NCBI GenBank assembly: GCA_014800105.1
Contig: JAAVGQ010000075.1
Span: 1-5,367 of the forward strand
DNA from: Bacteroidales bacterium
GTDB lineage: Bacteria > Bacteroidota > Bacteroidia > Bacteroidales > Muribaculaceae
Reading direction: 5' to 3'
DNA: 5,367 nucleotides
Below, in pieces: positions 1 to 5,367 of this stretch. Each line of letters starts with the position of its first letter. Within the stretch, counting starts at the first letter, position 1. The notes beneath the pieces were generated by a model. It was given only the letters and a program-made list of their open reading frames with translations. It was not told the DNA's origin and made no database searches. The position numbers were made by a program, and so were the translations under genes.

Positions 1-3000
1 TGATACACCGTAAGTGTATTCAAGGCTGTTACCCTTCTGTACTTCATTATCGTCAAGCAGAATATAGATAGTCTCGCCGGCCTTCACGGGAGTAGCGGTA
101 ATATCTATCTTGGTGCCGGGATAGTAAGTGAAGGAACCTGCCTCAGTGAAGGGCTCGCCATCACCATTCTGAGGAACAGCATTGAAATCAATACCAGGCT
201 CTACAAGGAAGTTAATCTGTACAGGCTCAACCTTAGAGTCATATACACGAATCTTGGGAGCGTTTCCACCCTTGAAGGCATCCTCAGGAAGTACGAAACC
301 ATTGTATTCCTTAGAATATTTAACGAGTTCATCACCTACATACAAGCCTGGCAACAGAGCCTCGTCATCAGGAGCTTCATTAGGTTCGCCATTCTCGTTC
401 ATACCAAAGTAACCGGCAGGGAGCTTGAAGATAAGCGGGAGGTCATCGTCGCTGAACTTCACGGGCACACCACTCTCAACTGACACATCAGTCTTGATAG
501 TCTTGCCGTTACCAAGGGTAAGGGTAGCACCACTCATTCCTTCAGCGTCAATATAGAAATTTGCATCATTAGAACGTTCAAAAGTCTTGGTGGTAACCGT
601 CACAGTGCCGGTAGCAAGGCTTGAAAGTCCACCTGTAGCGGGATCAAATGTAAATCCACCTGTGGTGGCTACATTTGAAATGTAAGCACCTTCCTGAGTT
701 GTAGCAATGAAGAGTTCCTTGATGCGGGTAGAAAGCGTAAGCTTGTTAGCTGCTGCGGTCAAGGGATATTCATTACCAGCAGCGTCAGTTACACGGAGCT
801 GGTCGTAAGTGATACCGTCGCCAAGGTTAAATGTAATATCATTAACCTGCTTCTTGACAGTGAAATTGACATCCTTGACACCGAGAGTCTCAGTCTGATC
901 GATTGAGAAGGGCTGGCCATTCTTGGTGATTACGAAATCAAATTCATTACCTTCGTTCTCAGCAAAGCTGATGGTATTACCGGTAGAAAGCTTGTAGATA
1001 CCGCTGTAACCACCCACATCCTGACCGTTGTGGAGAACTGAAATATTAAGACCATCTTCAATATCATAGGTAACAGTATTAACATTACCATGAGAAGTTG
1101 AACGATAAATCTTCAGTTCAGCACCCTCTGCAAAGTCAGGGAATGCATAGTTTCCTGTCTCGGGATCAATCTGGTAGAGCTCATTATCAGCAATAACAAT
1201 CACATTAGGTTCAGCCTTTGAAGATGAACCATAGGAAATATTGGTAGCAAAAGGCATATCCTTGTCAGAGTAATTAACAAGTGTCTTAGCTCCATTCTTT
1301 CCAAGTGTTATTGTCTTTGCCATGACAGTACCAGGTGCAAGAACAATAGAGTTCAGGCTACCAACAGCCTCATTGTTATCAAGAGTAACATACATTGTTT
1401 TCTCGCGCGGATAATCCTCGAGGACAACCTCGATATCCATGTTACGCTTGATACCGGTTACTATACCAGTTACGGGATCATAACCAAGAGGATTACCAGT
1501 CGATTTATCATTTACACCTGTAACTTGAAGTACACTTGTGGTGGAAACAATTTTATATTGATCCAGTTTGCTAAAATTATCACTCTCAACTAAAGAACCG
1601 CTATTAGTAATAGTTTTAGATTTAGGGGTCTGCCAGCTGGAAAGATTGGGATTAACTTCAGTAATCTGAATTTTATTGCTTGTACTTAATGTTCCATTAT
1701 TTGTTACTGACACATTGAAAGTCATAGGAATAGCTTCAATCAAGAAGTTATAATATGCTGCTTCGTTTCGATCAGAACATTGATTCATCATCCACTCAGT
1801 ATACTTTCCCTCGCTATCCAACCCGACTTCCCTATAATTCGTACCAGAATTATCTGAAAATTTAATTCTGTAGTCTTCAGGATTCGGAGTCCAGATGGTA
1901 AACTCATTAGCAAACGGAATATATAGCTCCTTACTTTCATCATACTCGACAGCCTGCCGGTTACTATAACTGTAATAGTATTTGGCGCCTCCTTGAACGC
2001 TAATTCGTACCTTTGAAACCTCAGGCATTTCAGTCAAAATTTGGAATTCAACATTCATCGGCACTTCATATGTTACTAAAATATCGCTGTATAAAGCAGA
2101 GGCAGGAAAGCTTTCAATAACACCGTCACCATAAACATAGTAATCGCCCGAGGGATTGATGGGGAGGGTACAAAGTATTTCATTATATCCTTCCGAGTGG
2201 GTATACTCTGGCATTATCCTGAATTTCATCGGGAAATGTCCCGCCTTAAATTCCCCATTATTACCCACAGAACTACCATATCCCCATAAGATTCTTGAAG
2301 GGTAATTATCTTCGCCAGGGATTGGAGAATACTCCAGACGTACAGGAGGTCTTACACAATATTCCTTTGAATAGCCATAATCCCAGTTATATTGTTCGAC
2401 ATACCATTCATTTCCTTGCTTACGCCAACCCTCCACGTCTGCAGGCTTTTGTATATTCGTGCTTACAGTGTATATATTTGAAACATGTTCTGTAGTAAGT
2501 TTAATGGTCTGGCCACCTTTAACACCTGAAATCTGGAGCATAGGTGCATTAAAAATAACGCCAATGGGATTACTTTCAACCTTATTTATCTGGACATTAC
2601 GGCTCTCCTTCGATATTTTCATGTCATATATAGCCTCCTTGTGACCATTCCATGGCAAAGTTATCGAAGTAGTCTTACCAGTAAGCGGGAACTTCTTCCC
2701 ATTAAATTCGAGAGCCACCCCCTCCCAGATTTCACTTTCTACAGTGATTTCAGGGAACGCTGCATGATGGCTTAAGCTAAGGCTCTTGTCTACCATGGGT
2801 ATGGTAATTACACCATTCGAGTCTTGCTTATAAACTTCTCCTCTACCGTCTTCAACAAGTTCACCGGGGTTACTACCTGTTATGGTCATCACATCACCGG
2901 GACGGCAGTAGATAGTGGGACTCTTGTAGAAATCATTGAGAGGCATTCCATTAAGGAAGAATTTAAGCGTCTCTGCAGGACGATACAAAAACTCAGCCTT

Positions 3001-4743
3001 GATGGTAGCAGGATTATTCTCAAAGATTTCAATCTTGTCATCAAAAGTCTTGGTTGAACTATTATACTTAGTGAGATCTGTTCTACTAATAAAATTACCG
3101 TTAACCTTCAGTCCGTTAACGAAGATGTGACCGCTTTTGTAAGAGAGCGGGAAATCCTCGTCATGAACTTTTACGGCATGTTTTTTTGTTTTTGCTGTGA
3201 GAGGATACTGATACTCCTTACCATTGAGATTTCCATCAAGAATGAGATAGGTATCTTTACTATGATTATACTCAATATTGACAGTCTTGTCACGGTTATA
3301 AGCCGTGGGGTTAATAGTAACCGTTGAACCTGACTCAATTGAATAACTTGTATACGGGTTACATTTTTTTCCATTGAGATCAAAGTCATAGATCTTCCAA
3401 CCGGCAGTTTTATTACGGTTCTCAACTGTTATCTTGGGATTAGCCTCGCCTGGATTAATCCATGTATAATTACTGGTTAACCCGGAAACTTCTGTACCAT
3501 TAATCCTTACAAGAACCTCCTCAGGATGAGTAACCTTAAAGAAAACCTTAAATCTTTCTTTAAAAGTTGCATTAACCTTAAAGAAAGGAGACATTATTAT
3601 TTCCGATGCACTGGAAGCATCTGAAACAACCTTAAACTTAAAGAGATTAGCAGTGGTAACTGATAAATTCTCAATTCCATTACTATAGTAGAAATTACGA
3701 GTAAAGATATAATCATCATTCGTGTAATTAGCCTTGAGCTTAATTTCTACATTAGCACTATTAGGCACTGTATAATCGCTCTTAGTATAAGTAGTATAGG
3801 GCACAGTTGTACCGTTCACTTTGAAGTACTCAACGTTAGAATACACCAAAGCCGCATTAGCCTCAGGGGTAATGGGGGTAGATTCAAGCGCAAAATTGAA
3901 AGGAACATTAGCTACAGCAACATTGTGACGCACAGTAATATTCTGGTCACCAGTTACTGTTTGTTTGCTGACATCAATCTTTGCAGCATGAACAGTACGA
4001 TAAGTTCTACTGCTACCTTTAGGCCAGCTATCACTAAAATAACCGGTAGTAGCTGTAATACCTCTACCACTGGGCACGGTGATTTTACTTACACGACCAT
4101 TCGATTCATCCTCATCGATAAGGTACCACTCGGTCTGGGTATTCTTATCATAAGGAATGGTCAGCGTGCCATTGCTGGTAAACTTAGAGGCAGGATAGTA
4201 TTCATAGATACCGTAGCTTGCACAATAAAGGCCAAGGTTCGTAACATCTTTGTCTGTAACATTAATTACGAGTCTTGACTTTTGAAGGTCAGTACTATTA
4301 GCTCTAAGAAGGGTGACAATTTTATATTCTTCCAACTCTTCGGGGAAGAATGATGCATTCCAGATATTAACCTTGTGGAAGTTACCGTTAATATCCGTCG
4401 CGCCTGAATAACCCTTAAATGAATGTTGGCTTTCATTAATCCATTCGAAAAGACCCTTTACACGAGTGGGCTTATCCTTCTTGGGAATGAAATACCAACG
4501 ATATCCGTCAGCATCCAATCGTGGAGGATTCACACCGCTCTGCGTGGCGGTATAATACCACACAGCAAGTGCCGAGTCCTTTTTCATTCGGATTACGTAA
4601 TAATCATTCAGGTCATAACTACAGCCGGCGGGAAGCGAGACAGCTGCCTCCAACTTACTCTGAGTGGGGGACAGCATGCTACCGCCTATGAGGGCTATCA
4701 AACCAAAGATTACTACAAATATCCGTGAGAGATATTTTTTCAT
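1..4743 (-). CDS. Giant secreted modular beta-rich protein, 3' end outside window
   Basis: The frame is open for 1581 codons from the ATG at 4743 to the left edge; I read every codon and found no stop. The start is chosen because it places a Lys-containing, hydrophobic signal peptide at residues 1-24; the next Met (residue 23) would remove it. The rest is Tyr/Asn/Thr/Ser-rich with alternating hydrophobic residues, typical of stacked beta-sandwich modules. Recurring elements are Asn-Gly turns between strands (310, 415, 457, 507, 598, 681, 1239, 1275, 1412), an NGKEY/FPLTA-like motif (507-517, 681-689, 1322-1330), a DxDxP motif (528-532, 1160-1164, 1432-1436) and DPxTG (1089, 1193, 1367). Residues 1502-1581 resemble bacterial surface-repeat modules. 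I see no catalytic motif. The C-terminus is not visible, so a sorting signal cannot be judged. The function is unknown; a surface-exposed or adhesin-like role is inference. Confidence 0.96.
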   Translation of the reverse strand, partial: MKKYLSRIFVVIFGLIALIGGSMLSPTQSKLEAAVSLPAGCSYDLNDYYVIRMKKDSALAVWYYTATQSGVNPPRLDADGYRWYFIPKKDKPTRVKGLFEWINESQHSFKGYSGATDINGNFHKVNIWNASFFPEELEEYKIVTLLRANSTDLQKSRLVINVTDKDVTNLGLYCASYGIYEYYPASKFTSNGTLTIPYDKNTQTEWYLIDEDESNGRVSKITVPSGRGITATTGYFSDSWPKGSSRTYRTVHAAKIDVSKQTVTGDQNITVRHNVAVANVPFNFALESTPITPEANAALVYSNVEYFKVNGTTVPYTTYTKSDYTVPNSANVEIKLKANYTNDDYIFTRNFYYSNGIENLSVTTANLFKFKVVSDASSASEIIMSPFFKVNATFKERFKVFFKVTHPEEVLVRINGTEVSGLTSNYTWINPGEANPKITVENRNKTAGWKIYDFDLNGKKCNPYTSYSIESGSTVTINPTAYNRDKTVNIEYNHSKDTYLILDGNLNGKEYQYPLTAKTKKHAVKVHDEDFPLSYKSGHIFVNGLKVNGNFISRTDLTKYNSSTKTFDDKIEIFENNPATIKAEFLYRPAETLKFFLNGMPLNDFYKSPTIYCRPGDVMTITGSNPGELVEDGRGEVYKQDSNGVITIPMVDKSLSLSHHAAFPEITVESEIWEGVALEFNGKKFPLTGKTTSITLPWNGHKEAIYDMKISKESRNVQINKVESNPIGVIFNAPMLQISGVKGGQTIKLTTEHVSNIYTVSTNIQKPADVEGWRKQGNEWYVEQYNWDYGYSKEYCVRPPVRLEYSPIPGEDNYPSRILWGYGSSVGNNGEFKAGHFPMKFRIMPEYTHSEGYNEILCTLPINPSGDYYVYGDGVIESFPASALYSDILVTYEVPMNVEFQILTEMPEVSKVRISVQGGAKYYYSYSNRQAVEYDESKELYIPFANEFTIWTPNPEDYRIKFSDNSGTNYREVGLDSEGKYTEWMMNQCSDRNEAAYYNFLIEAIPMTFNVSVTNNGTLSTSNKIQITEVNPNLSSWQTPKSKTITNSGSLVESDNFSKLDQYKIVSTTSVLQVTGVNDKSTGNPLGYDPVTGIVTGIKRNMDIEVVLEDYPREKTMYVTLDNNEAVGSLNSIVLAPGTVMAKTITLGKNGAKTLVNYSDKDMPFATNISYGSSSKAEPNVIVIADNELYQIDPETGNYAFPDFAEGAELKIYRSTSHGNVNTVTYDIEDGLNISVLHNGQDVGGYSGIYKLSTGNTISFAENEGNEFDFVITKNGQPFSIDQTETLGVKDVNFTVKKQVNDITFNLGDGITYDQLRVTDAAGNEYPLTAAANKLTLSTRIKELFIATTQEGAYISNVATTGGFTFDPATGGLSSLATGTVTVTTKTFERSNDANFYIDAEGMSGATLTLGNGKTIKTDVSVESGVPVKFSDDDLPLIFKLPAGYFGMNENGEPNEAPDDEALLPGLYVGDELVKYSKEYNGFVLPEDAFKGGNAPKIRVYDSKVEPVQINFLVEPGIDFNAVPQNGDGEPFTEAGSFTYYPGTKIDITATPVKAGETIYILLDDNEVQKGNSLEYTYGVS
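4639..4743 (-). other. Predicted N-terminal signal peptide of the giant protein
   Basis: Residues 1-7 (MKKYLSR) form a positive n-region. Residues 8-24 are an uninterrupted hydrophobic core (Ile/Phe/Val/Leu/Gly). A polar region follows, with a possible small-residue cleavage area around Ala33-Ala34. The first Cys is residue 41, about 17 residues past the core, and its context (LPAGC) is not a good lipobox, so Sec export with ordinary cleavage is favoured over a lipoprotein. The exact cleavage site is uncertain. Confidence 0.8.
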
Positions 4744-4756
4744 TGATTGATTTAGT

Positions 4757-4769
4757 TTAATTATACTTG
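4757..4769 (-). repeat. Shared leader box, copy 1 (upstream of giant gene)
   Basis: The minus-strand word CAAGTATAATTAA lies with 13 nt between it and the ATG at 4743. An identical copy sits at the same distance before the ATG at 5106. Over the 29 bp from box to start codon the two sites agree at 21 positions by hand alignment. It could be a promoter element (it contains TATAAT), a translation leader, or the trace of a duplicated gene 5' end. Confidence 0.7.
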
Positions 4770-4770
4770 C

Positions 4771-4802
4771 TTAAAATAAAAGATAATTCTGTGATTATCA
4801 AA
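4771..4802 (-). promoter_or_regulatory. Candidate Bacteroidota-type promoter for the giant gene
   Basis: On the minus strand TTTG (4802-4799) is followed after 20 nt by TATTTTAA (4778-4771). Known Bacteroidota sigma-ABfr promoters have TTTG near -33 and TAnnTTTG near -7 with about 19-21 nt between. Here the upstream box and spacing fit and the downstream box matches TAnnTT but lacks the final TG. It would give a short leader before the ATG at 4743. A plainer TATAAT lies in the downstream shared box (4765-4760), so the true start of transcription is open. Confidence 0.35.
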
Positions 4803-4846
4803 TGCTTTGTGGAGGACTGAACTATTTGCCTTGCGTTATGTGATAA

Positions 4847-4860
4847 TTGTGAATTTACAA
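4847..4860. promoter_or_regulatory. Possible operator palindrome
   Basis: TTGTGAATTTACAA is self-complementary except for its fifth/tenth pair, and lies about 105-120 bp upstream of the ATG at 4743. Its TTGTGA half recalls CRP/FNR-family half-sites, but the arrangement does not match the classical TGTGA-N6-TCACA spacing. This is a weak call. Confidence 0.15.
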
Positions 4861-4911
4861 GACGATTATTTGTGATTTTTGTTCAGAAAAGCGTGATGAG
4901 ATAGGGCAAAA

Positions 4912-5106
4912 TCAGCAAAGTCCACAAGCAGAATGGTGACACGCGGGGTCACCGTGGCCGGGTGTGTGCCGGGCGTGGCGCTGCACGATGCAAATCGCCG
5001 TTGATAACATGAAGATGGCTCGCAGGGAGGCCACACGCCGACACACAACGTGAGCCGGCAGAATAGCTGACGTAACAGCCAGCCAATGCAACAATTTTTG
5101 TTTCAT
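4912..5106 (-). CDS. Short ORF with signal-peptide-like start; small secreted product or gene remnant
   Basis: 64 codons run from the ATG at 5106 to a TGA at 4912-4914. The first 22 residues (MKQKLLHWLAVTSAILPAHV, then VC) look like a signal peptide: basic start, hydrophobic stretch, Pro-Ala before the end. The rest is rich in Arg, His and Cys and lies in a GC-rich island unlike the AT-rich flanks, and it reads poorly as a folded protein. Support for the start is the leader box, identical in sequence and position to that of the giant gene 363 bp away. It may be a decayed secreted-protein gene, a small peptide, or a chance frame. No family is recognised. It reads toward the giant gene with 168 nt between. 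Confidence 0.3.
   Translation of the reverse strand: MKQKLLHWLAVTSAILPAHVVCRRVASLRAIFMLSTAICIVQRHARHTPGHGDPACHHSACGLC
4935..4953. repeat. Hairpin GGTGAC / GTCACC
   Basis: A perfect 6-bp stem (4935-4940 with 4948-4953) encloses a 7-nt GC-rich loop. It lies near the 3' end of the short minus-strand frame. No T-run follows in either direction, so a classical intrinsic terminator is unlikely. Confidence 0.5.
4977..4999. repeat. Two-part stem-loop in GC-rich island
   Basis: GGCG (4977-4980) pairs with CGCC (4996-4999), and inside it TGCA (4982-4985) pairs with TGCA (4989-4992) around a CGA loop. Nearby, GCCGGG is directly repeated at 4957-4962 and 4968-4973. Such structure is more typical of a palindromic intergenic element than of a coding region. 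Confidence 0.4.
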
Positions 5107-5213
5107 CGATAGTAATTAGTTAATTATACTTGTTTGTTTATATAGTTTCAGACGGTTTCAGGTTTCTACGTTTATATATAGCTATAATCTTTTCAGTTTC
5201 AAATTGTTGCATT
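5107..5213 (-). promoter_or_regulatory. AT-rich leader/promoter region with repeated GTTTCAG words
   Basis: The plus strand carries GTTTCAG at 5145-5151 and 5155-5161 (10 bp apart), GTTTCT at 5162, TTTCAG at 5191 and GTTTCAA at 5196. A 10-bp period puts the first two copies on the same helix face, as with tandem regulator sites. A TTTG on the minus strand (5203-5200) has only a poor downstream partner (TATATATA around 5173-5180). The region is plausibly the promoter of the 5106 start, but no box is convincing. Confidence 0.3.
5120..5132 (-). repeat. Shared leader box, copy 2 (upstream of short ORF)
   Basis: This is the second CAAGTATAATTAA on the minus strand, again with 13 nt before an ATG (5106). 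Upstream of it I do not find a TTTG box at proper spacing, so unlike copy 1 no complete Bacteroidota-type promoter is evident. The conserved spacing to the start codon is the main evidence that the box is functional or inherited by duplication. Confidence 0.65.
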
Positions 5214-5233
5214 AAGCCCGCAGGGAGCTTGAT

Positions 5234-5264
5234 TGTTGGGGCGCGATATATCGCGTCAGCAACA
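5234..5264. repeat. Palindrome CGCGATATATCGCG with outer TGTTG/CAACA arms
   Basis: CGCGATATATCGCG (5242-5255) is a perfect 14-bp palindrome. An outer 5-bp stem TGTTG (5234-5238) with CAACA (5260-5264) is separated from it by a short internal loop, so the whole 31 nt can form one extended hairpin or cruciform. This is too exact to be likely by chance. Confidence 0.75.
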
Positions 5265-5270
5265 GACATC

Positions 5271-5292
5271 GCGGTGGAAGAGACTTCGCCGC
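5271..5292. repeat. Stem-loop with inner and outer 4-bp stems
   Basis: GCGG (5271-5274) pairs with CCGC (5289-5292), and GAAG (5277-5280) pairs with CTTC (5284-5287) around an AGA loop, with a small internal bulge. It abuts the next hairpin, with which it shares two bases. Confidence 0.4.
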
Positions 5293-5305
5293 CCACGGAG
5301 TGGGC
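5291..5305. repeat. Hairpin GCCCAC-GGA-GTGGGC
   Basis: A perfect 6-bp GC-rich stem with a 3-nt loop. It is separated by 11 nt (TTGACACGTTA) from the next hairpin, giving a two-hairpin arrangement. Confidence 0.65.
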
Positions 5306-5316
5306 TTGACACGTTA

Positions 5317-5336
5317 ACCCCGGGTCATCCCGGGGT
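5317..5336. repeat. Hairpin ACCCCGGG-TCAT-CCCGGGGT
   Basis: A perfect 8-bp stem with a 4-nt loop, the strongest structure in the window. No T-tract follows directly on either strand, so it does not look like an ordinary intrinsic terminator, although it could stop transcription entering from the right. Confidence 0.75.
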
Positions 5337-5367
5337 GGCGATCCCGATTCTTTTCCTCTCCCCGCTC

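Larger units (their letters stand above)
4744..4911. other. AT-rich intergenic region upstream of giant gene
   Basis: This region contains no convincing reading frame. Besides the promoter and leader box it holds a hairpin-capable GATAAT-N6-ATTATC (4782-4799), the word TGATAAT again at 4841-4847, three TGTGAT words (4790, 4839, 4871), and an imperfect 14-bp palindrome TTGTGAATTTACAA (4847-4860). These could be regulator half-sites but AT-rich sequence produces such matches readily. I see no terminator with a hairpin and T-tract. Confidence 0.5.
5085..5213. repeat. 13-bp perfect inverted repeat bounding 129 bp
   Basis: AATGCAACAATTT (5085-5097) is exactly repeated in reverse complement at 5201-5213, separated by 103 bp. 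The left arm lies inside codons 4-8 of the short ORF and the right arm lies upstream of its leader. In a minus-strand transcript beginning upstream of 5213 the two arms could pair and enclose the leader box and the start codon. Alternatively they are the ends of a tiny MITE-like insertion; AGCC flanks the left arm directly and occurs one base past the right arm. There is no transposase. Confidence 0.55.
5214..5345. repeat. GC-rich cluster of consecutive stem-loops (REP-like intergenic element)
   Basis: Within about 130 bp at least four palindromes follow one another: 5234-5264, 5271-5292, 5291-5305 and 5317-5336. They are GC-rich and contrast with the AT-rich sequence just left of 5214. Closely spaced GC-rich hairpins between genes are the hallmark of REP/BIME-type repeats, which are mobilised in trans by RAYT (Y1) transposases in several phyla. 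No transposase is in view. A structured RNA is the alternative. The element may extend past the right edge. Confidence 0.5.
5138..5367 (-). other. Open frame entering from right edge, doubtful coding
   Basis: A minus-strand frame is open from the right edge to a TAA at 5138-5140, about 75 codons. The last 25 residues (LMQQFETEKIIAIYKRRN, then LKPSETI) could pass for a protein C-terminus. However, the preceding residues are simply the translation of the palindromic cluster (Gly/Pro/Arg/Ser-rich). A stop-free stretch is also expected in GC-rich sequence. If real, the gene would end 31 nt before the ATG at 5106. I favour non-coding. Confidence 0.15.

Noticed and set aside
3181..3370. Two A7 runs on the coding strand (plus-strand T7 at 3181-3187 and 3364-3370), possible slippery or phase-variation sites
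   Set aside because: They encode Lys-Lys in a Lys-containing, AT-rich gene, with no obvious downstream stimulator. The frame stays open, so there is no sign of programmed slippage.
4621..4635. LPAGC at residues 37-41 as a lipoprotein lipobox
   Set aside because: Pro occupies the -3 position and the Cys lies about 17 residues after the hydrophobic core, too far for a normal lipobox.
182..4728. Short plus-strand frames of about 60-117 codons across 182-4728, and the 84-codon minus frame at 3171-3425
   Set aside because: They lie opposite or out of frame with the continuous 1581-codon minus-strand gene, have no plausible protein character, and are its shadows.
4866..5048. 60-codon minus-strand frame inside the GC-rich island
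   Set aside because: It overlaps the short ORF in another frame, lacks a leader, and is Cys/Pro/Thr-rich in a way that follows GC composition. It is less supported than the 5106 start.
4936..5060. GC-rich island as a cobalamin or other known riboswitch
   Set aside because: I cannot find the conserved core of any riboswitch class. The structure consists of local hairpins only.
5291..5336. Paired GC hairpins as an intrinsic transcription terminator
   Set aside because: No run of T follows either hairpin on either strand. A repeat element fits better.

Overview
The window is dominated by one very long minus-strand gene. It starts at 4743, has no in-frame stop down to position 1, and runs off the left edge, giving 1581 visible codons. 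The product begins with a signal peptide. It is a Tyr/Asn/Thr/Ser-rich, beta-strand-rich modular protein, as expected of a surface or secreted protein. I recognise no enzyme or named family with confidence, so no gene symbol is given.

The likely source is a Bacteroidota member, probably a gut-type Bacteroidales. This is inferred from the moderately AT-rich composition, the A/T-rich leader with no Shine-Dalgarno before the start, a candidate TTTG/TAnnTT-type promoter, and the giant secreted repeat protein. No marker gene is present to prove it.

Layout from left to right: 1-4743 is the 3'-truncated secreted modular protein. 4744-4911 is an AT-rich upstream region with a candidate promoter. 4912-5106 is a short minus-strand frame with a signal-peptide-like start inside a GC-rich island; it may be a small secreted product or a gene remnant. 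5107-5213 is an AT-rich leader or promoter region with repeated GTTTCAG words, and one arm of a 13-bp inverted repeat lies at its right end. 5214-5345 is a GC-rich cluster of consecutive stem-loops resembling an intergenic palindromic repeat element.

The main link between the two minus-strand starts (4743 and 5106) is an identical 13-bp word, CAAGTATAATTAA, placed exactly 13 nt before both ATGs. This suggests shared expression signals or a partial duplication of a gene 5' end. The most promising undescribed items are the recurring motifs in the giant protein, the duplicated leader, and the hairpin cluster. There is no sign of a CRISPR array, tRNA, rRNA or transposase.
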